Shown here: piece by piece, positions 23,407 to 32,708 of the stretch
How positions within the stretch are numbered: position 1 is the first letter of the stretch
Layout: the number at the start of each line of letters is the position of its first letter
Source of the DNA: Paenibacillus_AP thailandensis
GTDB lineage: Bacteria > Bacillota > Bacilli > Paenibacillales > Paenibacillaceae
DNA length: 64,000 nt
Direction of reading: 5' to 3'
NCBI RefSeq assembly: GCF_042685365.1
Contig: NZ_JBHUMY010000016.1
Span: forward strand, 62,001-126,000
The notes under the pieces: generated by a model
Database searches by the model: none
What the model was told of the DNA's origin: nothing
The model's input: the letters and a program-made list of their open reading frames with translations, nothing else
Position numbers and translations under genes: made by a program

Positions 23407-24289
23407 TCAGCTCAACCCCTTTCTTCAGCAGCGGGAAGCCGAGGCGTTCCCTCTCCTCAAGGAACGTCGCCGCGCATTCTCTCGCCAGATTGCGCACCCG
23501 CATAATATAGCCCGTCCTCTCCGTGACGCTGATCGCTCCGCGGGCGTCCAGCAGGTTGAACGTGTGCGAGCATTTCAGCACGTAATCGTACGCCGGGAAC
23601 ACAAGCTTCGCCTCAAGCGACTTCTTCGCTTCCTCCTCGTACATGCTGAACAGCGAGAACAGCATCGAAGCGTCCGAAACTTCAAACGTATATTTGGAAT
23701 GCTCGTATTCGGGCTGCAAAAACACGTCTCCGTACGTGACGCCGTCCACCCATTCCAGATCGTATACGTTCTCCTTCTGTTGAATGTAAGAAGCAAGCCG
23801 CTCCATGCCGTACGTAATTTCGACGGCGACCGGATTCATGTCGATGCCCCCGACCTGCTGGAAATACGTAAACTGCGTAATTTCCATGCCGTCCAGCCAT
23901 ACTTCCCAGCCGAGACCCCATGCTCCAAGCGTCGGCGACTCCCAGTTGTCCTCGACGAACCGGATATCGTGATGATTCGCGTCGATCCCGAGACGCTTCA
24001 AGCTTTCCAGATAAAGCTCCTGAATATTGTCCGGCGACGGCTTCAGAATGACCTGGAATTGATGGTGCTGGTACAGCCGGTTCGGATTTTCGCCGTAACG
24101 TCCGTCCGCCGGGCGGCGGGAAGGCTCGACGTAAGCGACGTTCCACGGCTCGGGGCCGATCGAACGAAGAAACGTCATCGGGTTCATCGTACCCGCGCCT
24201 TTCTCTACATCGTAGGGCTGGACGAGAATACAATTCTGCTCGGCCCAAAATTGCTGCAGTGTAATGATCATGCCTTGAAAATTCAACAC
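23399..24289 (-). CDS. glyQ: Glycyl-tRNA synthetase alpha subunit
   Basis: The catalytic alpha chain (about 296 residues), which activates glycine and joins it to tRNA-Gly with GlyS. Class II features are visible: LQQFWAEQNCILVQPYDVEKG, GAGTMNPMTFLRSIGPEPW and the long conserved YVEPSRRPADGRYGENPNR segment. I choose the GTG at 24289 (VLNFQG) with AAGGAG nine bases upstream; the TTG directly after it is an alternative. Expression should be set by the T-box leader. Confidence 0.96.
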   Translation of the reverse strand: MLNFQGMIITLQQFWAEQNCILVQPYDVEKGAGTMNPMTFLRSIGPEPWNVAYVEPSRRPADGRYGENPNRLYQHHQFQVILKPSPDNIQELYLESLKRLGIDANHHDIRFVEDNWESPTLGAWGLGWEVWLDGMEITQFTYFQQVGGIDMNPVAVEITYGMERLASYIQQKENVYDLEWVDGVTYGDVFLQPEYEHSKYTFEVSDASMLFSLFSMYEEEAKKSLEAKLVFPAYDYVLKCSHTFNLLDARGAISVTERTGYIMRVRNLARECAATFLEERERLGFPLLKKGVELNG

Positions 24290-24371
24290 TGTGCTTCGCT
24301 CCTTTTTCTCATGTTCCTCTTGCAACAATCGCGGCAGCGTGCGAAAGGGGCGGACCCGCGAGGCGGGAACA

Positions 24372-24640
24372 AAAAGGCCCCCGTCTCTACGCCTGCTGCC
24401 AGACGTAGGGACGAGAGCCGGTGCTCCCGCGGTTCCACCCTACTTGGTTCTCCGCACCGCAGCCTGCGGCGGCTTTAGCGACCGCGACCCGGCTAACGTA
24501 CCAGAAAACCCGCTTTGGTTCGATACGGCTCGGGAGCGCCATGTTCGCGCGAGATGGTCCTCCGGGCTTTCACCGTCCCCGGCTCGCTATGTCGGCCTTC
24601 TCTCGCGTTACTTTCTCCGTCATTGCCCGTTTATTCACTA
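24372..24640 (-). promoter_or_regulatory. Glycine T-box leader of glyQS with terminator
   Basis: The leader senses uncharged tRNA-Gly and lets transcription pass the terminator. On the minus strand the T-box sequence GGTGGAACCGCGGGAGC is at 24440-24424. It is followed by a terminator whose stem CGTCCCTACG/CGTAGAGACG (24414-24383) runs into TTTTT (24376-24372). Upstream lie the stem I parts, including GAAAGTAACGCG and GGACGGTGAAAGCCC. The likely specifier codon is GGC (glycine) in ACATGGCGCTC (about 24540-24538), which fits the gene. The specifier position is my reading by eye. Confidence 0.9.
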
Positions 24641-24647
24641 TTAGAAC

Positions 24648-24676
24648 ATTTTAATCATCCAATATCGTTTTGTCAA
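24648..24676 (-). promoter_or_regulatory. Sigma-A promoter of the T-box glyQS operon
   Basis: On the minus strand a perfect TTGACA (24671-24676) is followed after 17 bases by TAAAAT (24648-24653), placing the transcript start just before the T-box stem I. Confidence 0.8.
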
Positions 24677-24706
24677 ACTTCTGTTGAAACCTATCGCCGC
24701 CGGAAT

Positions 24707-24738
24707 GAAAATAAGCCTCCGTTCAAAGACGGAGGGCT
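24707..24738 (-). terminator. Terminator after recO
   Basis: On the minus strand AGCCCTCCGT (24738-24729) pairs with ACGGAGGCT (24722-24714), followed by TATTTTC. It lies 28 bases after the recO stop. Confidence 0.75.
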
Positions 24739-24765
24739 CTCGTTTTGCGCTTGTAGGTTATATAT

Positions 24766-25515
24766 CTATGTAAGCTTGTCCAATTGATCCAAAAAAGACT
24801 GCGACTTCAGCTTTAATCCAAGCTGTTCGTCCATCAGCTTCCGCATGGCCAGCTTCAGCTCCGCTTTCGTTTCCGGCTTGACTTCGATGGAGCCGAGCCT
24901 TCGCAAATCCATGCGGCGAAACAGCCTCAGCAGCTTGTAGGCGGGATCGCTTAGACGGATCGCACCCGGGTCGCCGGCCGAGCAGCGTATGCATAAAGCG
25001 CCTCCCATATGGGCGCTAATCCGGAACGGGCCTTCCGGATTGCCGCAATTGACGCAAGCGTCAAGCCCCGGCGCGTATCCCGCCGCCTCCAGAATGCGCA
25101 TCTCGTACAGATGAGTCACGATCTGCGGATCTTTGCCCAGCACATACCCGTTCAGGCAAGCCTTCAGCTGCTCGAACAAAAAACCGCCCGCTTCGTCTTC
25201 CTGAAGCGCGCGGTCCGTCAGCTCGGCAACGTATGACGCATAAGCCGCCTGATCGAGATTTTCCCGCAGCGTATGGTAAGATTCGTAAATTTCGCCGGCA
25301 TTCAGCGAACCGAGCCCGCCGTTCGGCCCGCGAAAAAACACGAATTCGCCATACGTAAAAGGCTGAGCCAAAGAACCGAATCTGCTTTTCACTTTTTTGG
25401 CGCCCTTCACGAGCACGCCGGCCTTGCCGCTTGAATTCGTCAGCAGCGTGACGATTTTGTTGCTTTCCCCATAGTCCATGCTGCGAATGACGATTCCTTC
25501 CACGCGATAAAGCAT
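24766..25515 (-). CDS. recO: DNA repair protein RecO
   Basis: RecO loads RecA onto SSB-coated DNA with RecR/RecF in recombinational repair. The 249-residue protein has the N-terminal OB domain (MLYRVEGIVIRSMDYGESNK; LVKGAKKVKSRFGSLAQPF) and the zinc-binding region in the C-terminal half (CVNCGNPEGPFRI ... GALCIRCSA), with all four cysteines present. It is the last gene of the era-yqzL-recO run and is closed by a terminator. Confidence 0.96.
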   Translation of the reverse strand: MLYRVEGIVIRSMDYGESNKIVTLLTNSSGKAGVLVKGAKKVKSRFGSLAQPFTYGEFVFFRGPNGGLGSLNAGEIYESYHTLRENLDQAAYASYVAELTDRALQEDEAGGFLFEQLKACLNGYVLGKDPQIVTHLYEMRILEAAGYAPGLDACVNCGNPEGPFRISAHMGGALCIRCSAGDPGAIRLSDPAYKLLRLFRRMDLRRLGSIEVKPETKAELKLAMRKLMDEQLGLKLKSQSFLDQLDKLT

Positions 25516-25546
25516 GTTAAAGTTCCTCTCCCTTGCCTGCCGCGCT

Positions 25547-25708
25547 TTACTCCGCTACGGCCGCGGCATCCTCCGGTTCCGAACCCGCGTCCGCCTCGTT
25601 AAGCGATTCGGGAAACGAGGCGGACCTGATCCGATCCACCTCTTTGTAAAGCAAAAATGATTCCACATCCCCCGTTAACGTAAAATACTTCCACGAAAAA
25701 TTCCGCAT
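25547..25708 (-). CDS. yqzL: YqzL-like small protein
   Basis: A 53-residue protein that begins MRNFSWKYFTLTGDVESFLL, the pattern of the short YqzL family found between era and recO in Bacillales. The ATG at 25708 has AAAGG nine bases upstream. The tail is acidic and Ala/Glu-rich (AGSEPEDAAAVAE) and longer than I recall for B. subtilis. The spacing of 31 bases to recO and 95 to era is consistent with the same operon. The function is unknown. Confidence 0.85.
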   Translation of the reverse strand: MRNFSWKYFTLTGDVESFLLYKEVDRIRSASFPESLNEADAGSEPEDAAAVAE

Positions 25709-25803
25709 CGTATTCATCCTTTCGCCTCGGAGTACTGACGAAAGTTAGGATGCGATATTGGGGGATGCGTTATCCTTGTCAAAATCTTTCAGCGGCTTAG
25801 CCC

Positions 25804-26703
25804 TCATTCGTGGCGGAATCCGAGATCCTTCAGCACATGCTCCTGATTGCGCCAATCCTTTTTCACTTTTACCCACAGCTCCAGAAACGTTCTGGATCCG
25901 AGAAGCGCTTCGATATCCGCTCTGGCCAGCTTTCCGACTTCCTTCAGAAGCGAACCTTTTTTGCCGATAATGATCCCCTTCTGCGAGTCCCGTTCCACAT
26001 AGATGACCGCGCCGATATAGACGACGCCGTTCTCCTGCACGCGCATGTCTTCGATTTGAACGGCGATGGAATGCGGCACTTCTTCCCGGGTCAAGTGAAG
26101 AATTTTTTCCCGGATCAGCTCGGCGCAGACGAACTGCTCCGGATGGTCCGTTACCTGATCGGCCGGATAATATTGCGGTCCTTCCGGCAAATAACGGATG
26201 AGCTGCTGCAGCAGCGTTTCCACATTGTTGCCGTTAAGCGCCGAGATCGGAATGATTTCGGCGAAGCTGTACAGCTCTTTATATTCGGCGATAATCGGCA
26301 GCAGCTTCTCCGGCTCGATTTTGTCGATTTTATTCAAGACGAGGAACACCGGAGTTTTCACTTTTTTCAAGTGCTCGATGATAAATCGGTCCCCGCCGCC
26401 GATGCCTTCGGACACGTCGACGAGAAACAGCGCCGCCTCCACTTCCTTCAGCGCGCTGTCCGCCGCTTTAAACATATAATCGCCAAGCTTGGACTGCGGC
26501 TTATGGATGCCCGGCGTATCCAGAAATACGATCTGGGCGTCGTCCGTCGTATATACGCCGTGAATTTTATTGCGCGTCGTTTGCGGCTTATCGGACATGA
26601 TGGCGATTTTCTGGCCGATCAGATGGTTCATGAGCGTCGATTTGCCCACGTTCGGCCTGCCGATAATGGCCACAAATCCGGAGCGGAATTTCGTTTGATT
26701 CAT
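25804..26703 (-). CDS. era: GTPase Era
   Basis: Era is an essential GTPase that binds 16S rRNA through its KH domain in 30S ribosome assembly. The 299-residue protein shows G1 GRPNVGKST, G2 region TTRNKIHGV, G3 DTPGIH, G4 NKIDK and a C-terminal KH domain with GIIIGKKGSLLKEVG. It follows cdd by 12 bases. Confidence 0.98.
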   Translation of the reverse strand: MNQTKFRSGFVAIIGRPNVGKSTLMNHLIGQKIAIMSDKPQTTRNKIHGVYTTDDAQIVFLDTPGIHKPQSKLGDYMFKAADSALKEVEAALFLVDVSEGIGGGDRFIIEHLKKVKTPVFLVLNKIDKIEPEKLLPIIAEYKELYSFAEIIPISALNGNNVETLLQQLIRYLPEGPQYYPADQVTDHPEQFVCAELIREKILHLTREEVPHSIAVQIEDMRVQENGVVYIGAVIYVERDSQKGIIIGKKGSLLKEVGKLARADIEALLGSRTFLELWVKVKKDWRNQEHVLKDLGFRHE

Positions 26704-26715
26704 AGCTGTAATGAT

Positions 26716-27150
26716 TTACCCCTCTTTCTCAAGTGAAGAAGACGTGAACGCTCCCGGCAGCAGCTCGCTGACCGTCGAGGCGCTCCACTCTCCTTGTAGG
26801 TTGCCCATAATGACAGGCATATCGTGCGGGCATAGCTCTACCAGCACCTGGCGGCATACGCCGCACGGCGCAATCGGGCCTTCCGTATCGCCGATCACGG
26901 CGATCGCGCGAAATTGCCCCGGGCGCTTGCCGTCGGCGACGGCACGGAACAATGCGGTCCGTTCCGCGCAGTTGCTTGGGCCGTACGCGGCGTTCTCCAC
27001 GTTGCAGCCGTAATGGACAGTGCCGTCCGTATCCAGCAGAGCGGCTCCCACCCGAAAATGCGAATAAGGCACATAAGCCCGGCCCATCGCTTCTTTCGCG
27101 GCATTCAACAACTCCCGATATTGCTCTTCCAACCCGTTATACATATCCAT
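26716..27150 (-). CDS. cdd: Cytidine deaminase
   Basis: Cdd deaminates cytidine and deoxycytidine to uridine forms in pyrimidine salvage. The 144-residue protein is the small homotetrameric type, with substrate-binding GCNVENAAYG, catalytic NCAERTALF and zinc-binding PCGVCRQV all intact. The ATG at 27150 gives MDMYNGLEEQYREL. The gene order dgkA-cdd-era is conserved with B. subtilis. Confidence 0.97.
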   Translation of the reverse strand: MDMYNGLEEQYRELLNAAKEAMGRAYVPYSHFRVGAALLDTDGTVHYGCNVENAAYGPSNCAERTALFRAVADGKRPGQFRAIAVIGDTEGPIAPCGVCRQVLVELCPHDMPVIMGNLQGEWSASTVSELLPGAFTSSSLEKEG

Positions 27151-27242
27151 CTCCCGCCTCTTTCGTTCGTGACAAAACGTAACGCCTTGCGGCTAATCCG
27201 CGGAAAAAGCTGTGCCGGAGTTGCCGAAGAAGGGACTGCGGT

Positions 27243-27602
27243 TTAAAAAATCAGCTCCCACAAAGGCGGCCCCAGAATAATCAAACCGACAGCCGCAGCC
27301 GCAACCGCCAGAACCAATACGGCGCCTGCGGCCGTATCCTTGGCGGCTTTCGCCAGCGGATGGACGGCGGGGCTGGCCAAGTCGACGGCCTTCTCGATCG
27401 CCGTATTGATTAGCTCGGCCGCGATAACCCCGGCCATCGTAAGCAAAAGCAGCGCCCACTCCAGCAGGCCGATCCGCACAATCAGACCGACCGCGGCGGC
27501 AACGGCCGCAGCCGACAAGTGAAAGCGCATATGACGCTGCGTGCGCAATCCGTACGCTACTCCTTCGCACGCATAGCGGAAACTCCGGCCGAAACGTTTC
27601 AT
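27243..27602 (-). CDS. dgkA: Undecaprenol/diacylglycerol kinase family membrane protein
   Basis: A 119-residue member of the DgkA family; in Gram-positives it mostly phosphorylates undecaprenol. Three membrane helices are visible, and the active-site stretch ELINTAIEKAVDLASP with the later AKDTAAGAV is intact. The start shares bases with the ybeY stop (TAATG at 27600-27604), so translation is coupled. No PAP2 phosphatase domain is fused, unlike in some related proteins. Confidence 0.94.
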   Translation of the reverse strand: MKRFGRSFRYACEGVAYGLRTQRHMRFHLSAAAVAAAVGLIVRIGLLEWALLLLTMAGVIAAELINTAIEKAVDLASPAVHPLAKAAKDTAAGAVLVLAVAAAAVGLIILGPPLWELIF

Positions 27603-28099
27603 TATCGGGTCAGTCCCGCTTTTTGAAGAACCGCTTCCTGCTTCGCGAACATTTCTTTTTCGCTTTGCTCGTCCTGATGGTCGTAGCCGATCAAGTGAAG
27701 AAAACCGTGCACGAACAGGAATCCGATCTCGCGTTCCAGCGAATGGCCGTATTCTTCGCTTTGCTGTACCGCCTTGTCCACGGAAATAATAATGTCGCCC
27801 AGCATGCCCGATATCGGATCCAGCTCGTCTTCATGCTCGACTTCAAAAATAATGTCGAGTTCTTCCGTTCCGTCGTCAAGCATTGCAAACGACAAGACGT
27901 CGGTCGGCAGGTCGATGCCGCGGTATTCCTTGTTCAGCCGATGTATTTGTTCATTGTCGACGAAGGTGAGAGTAACCTCTCCGTCGTGCAGCCCCTCCGC
28001 TTCGCCGGCCAGCTGCAGCAGCTGCTCCAGCTTCGCGATCCAGTCCGCGGGAATTTCAATTTTCTCCTGTTCATTGCTCCAATCGAGCCGCAAGCTCAT
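27602..28099 (-). CDS. ybeY: Endoribonuclease YbeY (rRNA maturation factor)
   Basis: YbeY is a zinc metalloendoribonuclease in 16S rRNA 3' processing and ribosome quality control. The 165-residue protein has the zinc motif FVHGFLHLIGYDHQDE near the C-terminus and the LPTDVLSFAM segment. The ATG at 28099 (MSLRLDW) has AGGAG eight bases upstream and overlaps the pgpH stop as ATGA. It is coupled to dgkA downstream. Confidence 0.96.
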   Translation of the reverse strand: MSLRLDWSNEQEKIEIPADWIAKLEQLLQLAGEAEGLHDGEVTLTFVDNEQIHRLNKEYRGIDLPTDVLSFAMLDDGTEELDIIFEVEHEDELDPISGMLGDIIISVDKAVQQSEEYGHSLEREIGFLFVHGFLHLIGYDHQDEQSEKEMFAKQEAVLQKAGLTR

Positions 28100-30336
28100 G
28101 CCAAACGCTCCTTTGACTTGTCTTCTTCCGGATACTCGATCCGGGAGTGGAATATGCCGATCACGCTCTCCTTCAGCGACTGGGCGATTTGCTCCAGCTC
28201 CTTCATCGTCAAATCGCACTCGTTCAGCTGATTGTCGTCCAGCCGGCTTTTAATGATTTTTTGGATCAGCGAATCGATCTGATCGACCGTCGGATTGCGC
28301 AAGCTCCGGACGGCAGCCTCCACGCTGTCTGCGATGCCGACGATCGCCGCTTCCTTGGACTGGGCTTTCGGCCCCGGGTAACGGAAGTCGTCCAGCGTAA
28401 AGTTAACCTCCCGGCCTTGCTCCTCCGCCTGTTTCTTGGCCTTATGGTAAAAATAATAGAGGCTTGTCGTTCCGTGATGCTGCTCGGCAATATCCCGGAT
28501 CGGCTTCGGCATATTGTAGGCCTTCAGCATTTCGACGCCGTCTCTCGCATGCGCGATAATGATCGATTTGCTCAGCTTCGGATCGATCGAGTCATGCGGG
28601 TTTTCGATGTTCGATTGATTTTCGATAAAATAGTTCGGCCGTTTCGTCTTCCCGATATCGTGATAAAACGAGCCGACCCGGCACAGCAGCCCGTCCGCTC
28701 CGATCGCCTCGGCGGCCGCTTCGGACAAATTCCCGACCATGACGCTGTGGTGGTACGTGCCCGGCGTCTCCGTCAGCAGCTTGCGCAGCAGCGGATGATT
28801 CGGATTCGACAGCTCGACCAGCTTAAGCGCCGACAGGATGCCGAACGTCACCTCGAAGAACGGCATCAAGCCGATGACGAGAATGGCCGTTATAAGGCCG
28901 TTCGCGAAGGCGAACGCCGTTGAATAAATTAATGTCGTCTGCTCCAGATTATCCTTAAGGAAAAAGAGGGATAGCACCGACAACACGCCGAACAGGCTGG
29001 CCATAATGCCCGCTTTCAAAATGGTCGAGCGCTGGCTCGCGCGGTGGATCGAAAAAACGGCGGCAAACGACATCGCCAAAATGACATATCCGTAGCTGTA
29101 ATCAAACAGCTGGTTCGTCCCGCTGTTCAGCACGATGCTTCCGTACAAGGCAAAAACGACCGAGCTGACGACGGCCAAATGAAGGTCGAGCAGCAGCGTA
29201 ATCAGCATCGCCCCAAGCGCCGCCGGCGCCAGAAAGCCGACGTAAAACGCCTTGTCGGTTTGCAGGACGGCGATAATTTGGATGACCAGCATATTAATAA
29301 AATAAATGAGCCAGAGCATAAGCAGCTGAGCGTTGTTATATTTCGACTTCCGGTCCGCCCGCCCTTGGTCCACGAAGCTGAACACCCCGAGGATGAGAAG
29401 CGCAGACAGCATAAACAGCCCCAGCTGCGGCCAATAATTTTTTTTGTCCTGCAGCAGCGACGAATCCGAAAGCAGCTCGTATATTTCCGGGGTAATAGTC
29501 TCGCCCTTCTGCACGATCACGTCGCCTTCGTTGTACACGACGGGCGGCGTATCCTGCTTCGCTTGCGCCTTCGCCTCGTCCGTCGCTTCCTTGTCGAGAA
29601 ACTTGTTCGGCATGATCGCAAACCTGGCAAGCTCCTGCACGATTTCGCGGCCGGTCCGGCTGCTGATCGAGCTGGCGTTCACCAGCTCCGCAACTCTCAT
29701 CCGGGCCGTTTCCGCCTCGCGCAGCTGGTCGCCCATCAGCTTGCGCACCACTTCTTGCGCAACGTCGCGCATTTCCGCGATTTCATCCGCCGACAGGTTC
29801 GGTATTTTGTAGAACGTTTCCTCGGGAATCGTATACTCCTGCTCCTTGACGACCGTCTTCATCTCTTCCATCAACGTAGCGCTGTACGTGCCGTTCCCCG
29901 TGTTCGTCTTTGCGAAATTGTCGACGTACGACGCGTATTTTCGCGGAATTTCGTTCCGGTAAATGTCGATTTTGTTTTGAACGGTGACCTGGTCGTCCTG
30001 GTTCAATTGCTCGATCCGGTCGAAAATTTGGACGATCAAGCTTTCGCTGCGCAAGGCGACGGTCGAATAAACGTTTTCGATTTTATCCGCCGCCTCTTCC
30101 TGGGCTTTCAGAGTCCCTTTTACGTCTTCGATCGGGCGGGGAGCGACGATGTTTTTCTCGCTGACGTCGCCTTGCTTGATATCGTAAGTTTCCGGCAGGA
30201 CGGTCGGAGCCAGACTGAAGTAGAACGACAGCACAAACAGCAACAAGAGCCCCCACCGAACGGCTGCGCTCTGCTTCCAACCCGCCGCGGAGGACGGTTT
30301 AAAGCTTCCTTGTTTACCGGATTGTTTGTAGTTCAT
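28096..30336 (-). CDS. pgpH: 7TM-HD family c-di-AMP phosphodiesterase PgpH
   Basis: A 746-residue member of the PgpH family, which degrades the second messenger c-di-AMP. It has one N-terminal membrane segment (WGLLLLFVLSFYFSL), a large extracytoplasmic 7TM-HD extracellular domain (about residues 50-305), seven membrane helices (about 310-500) and a cytoplasmic HD domain. Metal ligands are seen in GTYHHSVMVGNL, SFYHDIGKTKRPNYF (near residue 557) and DIAEQHHGTT. The position between phoH and ybeY is as in B. subtilis yqfF. Confidence 0.95.
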   Translation of the reverse strand: MNYKQSGKQGSFKPSSAAGWKQSAAVRWGLLLLFVLSFYFSLAPTVLPETYDIKQGDVSEKNIVAPRPIEDVKGTLKAQEEAADKIENVYSTVALRSESLIVQIFDRIEQLNQDDQVTVQNKIDIYRNEIPRKYASYVDNFAKTNTGNGTYSATLMEEMKTVVKEQEYTIPEETFYKIPNLSADEIAEMRDVAQEVVRKLMGDQLREAETARMRVAELVNASSISSRTGREIVQELARFAIMPNKFLDKEATDEAKAQAKQDTPPVVYNEGDVIVQKGETITPEIYELLSDSSLLQDKKNYWPQLGLFMLSALLILGVFSFVDQGRADRKSKYNNAQLLMLWLIYFINMLVIQIIAVLQTDKAFYVGFLAPAALGAMLITLLLDLHLAVVSSVVFALYGSIVLNSGTNQLFDYSYGYVILAMSFAAVFSIHRASQRSTILKAGIMASLFGVLSVLSLFFLKDNLEQTTLIYSTAFAFANGLITAILVIGLMPFFEVTFGILSALKLVELSNPNHPLLRKLLTETPGTYHHSVMVGNLSEAAAEAIGADGLLCRVGSFYHDIGKTKRPNYFIENQSNIENPHDSIDPKLSKSIIIAHARDGVEMLKAYNMPKPIRDIAEQHHGTTSLYYFYHKAKKQAEEQGREVNFTLDDFRYPGPKAQSKEAAIVGIADSVEAAVRSLRNPTVDQIDSLIQKIIKSRLDDNQLNECDLTMKELEQIAQSLKESVIGIFHSRIEYPEEDKSKERLA

Positions 30337-30353
30337 GCAGCGGACATTCCTCT

Positions 30354-31328
30354 CTAAGCTTTGTTTTCAGCGTCCACGTTATAGGCCATGACGATTTTCT
30401 GCACCAGCGAATGTCTTACGACGTCTGACTCGGAGAAATAAATAAAACCGATTTCGCTAATAGATTTAAGCACGCGTTGCGCTTCGATCAGCCCGGAATT
30501 TTTGCCGCGGGGCAGGTCGATCTGGGTGACGTCGCCCGTAATGACCATCTTCGAGCCGAAGCCGAGACGCGTCAGGAACATCTTCATCTGCTCCGGCGTC
30601 GTGTTCTGCGCTTCGTCCAATATAATAAACGAATCGTCAAGCGTCCGTCCGCGCATATAAGCGAGCGGAGCGACTTCGATAATGCCGCGCTCGACCAGCT
30701 TGCCCGTCTGGTCGGGGCCGAGCACGTCGTGAAGCGCATCGTACAAAGGGCGCAGGTAAGGATCGACCTTCTCCTGCAGGTCGCCGGGAAGGAAGCCCAG
30801 GTTTTCGCCGGCTTCAACGGCCGGACGCGTCAGCAGGATCCGCTTGACCCGGTTTTCCTTTAATGCGGCCACCGCAAGCACGACGGCCAAATACGTTTTG
30901 CCCGTTCCGGCCGGACCGATGCCGAAGACGATATCGTGCTTCTGAATCGTTTTGACGTAATGGCGCTGCCCGATCGTTTTGACCCGAACCGGCTTGCCTT
31001 TGTACGTCGTCGTAATTTCCGCCTTAAACAAGTCGAGCAATTCTTCGGCCTGCATCTTGCGGGCCAGCTCCAGGGCGTACGCCATATCCCGTTCCGTCGG
31101 CGAATAGCCGCCCCGGACGAGCTTCAGCATCACCGAATAAAACTGCTCCAGCGCCTCCACCTCGGCGGCGTCGCCGCTGATGACGATCTCCGCCTCGCGC
31201 GAAGCGATGCGGGCTTCCGTCTGGTCTTGCACCAATCGTAAAAAACGGTCCTGCGGCCCGAATACCGCAAGCCCTTCTGCTGCGTTTCCTAGCGGGATTT
31301 TAACTGTTTTCGCTTCAATCTGCAACAA
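30354..31328 (-). CDS. phoH: PhoH family protein (predicted RNA-associated ATPase)
   Basis: A 324-residue PhoH-like P-loop ATPase with Walker A FGIGPAGTGKTYLAV, Walker B DSFIILDEAQNTTPEQM and the KMVITGDVTQIDLPRG segment. PhoH proteins are implicated in RNA handling; their gene commonly sits before ybeY. The TTG start at 31328 has AAGGAG eight bases upstream. It lies three bases from yqfD and 17 from pgpH, within one operon. Confidence 0.95.
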   Translation of the reverse strand: MLQIEAKTVKIPLGNAAEGLAVFGPQDRFLRLVQDQTEARIASREAEIVISGDAAEVEALEQFYSVMLKLVRGGYSPTERDMAYALELARKMQAEELLDLFKAEITTTYKGKPVRVKTIGQRHYVKTIQKHDIVFGIGPAGTGKTYLAVVLAVAALKENRVKRILLTRPAVEAGENLGFLPGDLQEKVDPYLRPLYDALHDVLGPDQTGKLVERGIIEVAPLAYMRGRTLDDSFIILDEAQNTTPEQMKMFLTRLGFGSKMVITGDVTQIDLPRGKNSGLIEAQRVLKSISEIGFIYFSESDVVRHSLVQKIVMAYNVDAENKA

Positions 31329-31331
31329 ACC

Positions 31332-32525
31332 TCAATCTCCTTGTACATGGACTAAAGGCATCTCTTCTATGATTGATTGCTCCACTTCAAAAAGAACTTT
31401 CATATAAACTTTACCATTGTCCGTCTTTTCATGCAAAATTATTTCGTCCCGCACGACGGCGTCGGCGCCCGCTTTAACCGTCAATTCCGCCTTCGCCTGC
31501 AGCAGGCCGACCTCTCTTGCTTCTTCGGCGGTCAGCTTCCGCTCTTCCTGCACCACTTCCATCACCGTCTCCTTCATCCTTCCGATCGGGAGCTTCCAAT
31601 CGCGCCAGCCGGCCTGCTCCTCCGTTCGAATCGCCTCCGAAAGTTCGAACGCGCTTTTCCCGAAGCCGCTCACCTGCAGCATTCTCGAGCCGATAACGGC
31701 ATACCACTTCGTTTCCTTTTCGCCGGTGTACACTTTATACGTTTGCGTCAGCGGCGAGACGATATTGTATTCGTACCAGACCAGTCCGCGCACGGTTCCC
31801 TTCGCCACGACGGTTTGCGTATTTTCGCCCGCGCCGATGGTGCCGGAGATAAGCGTCTGGCCCCGTTTGACCCGCTGATTTTTGCTGACGACGGCGCGTC
31901 CCTTCTCCGCCAAAATTTGCGTTACGACCGCATCCGCCGAAGCGACGAGGTGCCGCGGCGTATTCAGCTCCGGCTTTTGCTCCTGCGTCGTTTCCACGAC
32001 TTTGATAATGACGCGCGTCCCTTCCTTCTCGACGCCGACCCACGCCGCATCCGGCAGCTTGCCCGCCAGCCGCTTCGCCAATACGTCGGTTTGAGCGAGC
32101 CGGAACGACCATTGCATCGGATAAAGCCCTTCTTCCTTCGCCGCCTGCTCGATCTGCTCGTCCGTTATCCGTTTGTTGCCCGAAATTTCGACCGACCATA
32201 CGAGGGAAGAAAGCAAATAGATAATAACGAAAAACAAAAACATCCCCGCCGCAAAAAACTTCCGTTTGCCGGCCCGCGCCATCCAAAAGGGCAGTCCCGC
32301 CCGCTTGACGACATGAACGCGGCAGCCCGTCTTTCGCAAATACGGCCGCAATCGAAAAAAATCGCCGACAGACAGATCGAAAGCCATGCTTCCGCCGCTC
32401 GTCCAGCGTATATTCCACAGCTCCAAGCCTCCGGCCAGCGCGCGGTTTACCAATTGCTCCGGCTCTTCCCCGCGAATATGCACGGAAACGACACCTTTCG
32501 TCCACTGCATCCATTGCATGCTCAA
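31332..32525 (-). CDS. yqfD: Sporulation protein YqfD
   Basis: A 397-residue YqfD-family protein, one of the conserved sporulation-associated proteins of Firmicutes. A cytoplasmic N-terminal region (about 1-90) is followed by one membrane helix (FFAAGMFLFFVIIYLLSSLVW) and a large outer domain with AVVSKNQRVKRGQTLISG. The TTG at 32525 has GAGGG upstream; an ATG two codons on is possible. It follows yqfC after 183 bases and pairs with it as in other spore formers. Confidence 0.93.
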   Translation of the reverse strand: MSMQWMQWTKGVVSVHIRGEEPEQLVNRALAGGLELWNIRWTSGGSMAFDLSVGDFFRLRPYLRKTGCRVHVVKRAGLPFWMARAGKRKFFAAGMFLFFVIIYLLSSLVWSVEISGNKRITDEQIEQAAKEEGLYPMQWSFRLAQTDVLAKRLAGKLPDAAWVGVEKEGTRVIIKVVETTQEQKPELNTPRHLVASADAVVTQILAEKGRAVVSKNQRVKRGQTLISGTIGAGENTQTVVAKGTVRGLVWYEYNIVSPLTQTYKVYTGEKETKWYAVIGSRMLQVSGFGKSAFELSEAIRTEEQAGWRDWKLPIGRMKETVMEVVQEERKLTAEEAREVGLLQAKAELTVKAGADAVVRDEIILHEKTDNGKVYMKVLFEVEQSIIEEMPLVHVQGD

Positions 32526-32708
32526 TGCCCGTCCCTCTTTTCGCTATAAGATAAACCTCGTTACGCGGGCTTGACACGCAAGTTAAGCAACCGCGCTCAG
32601 AGGCAGGTTTTGGATCCGATCGGTATAGCTATAGCAAACCCAAATTGGGCTAAGCTGTCCCTCCGGGCTTGTCCGGTTAAAGCCGGAAGCAGCCCATCCG
32701 GCTTCCAC

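Noticed and set aside
21874..24478. Long plus-strand open frames across glyS, glyQ and the T-box
   Set aside because: They are antisense to glyS and glyQ and run through the T-box RNA; the composition is typical of GC-rich shadow frames.
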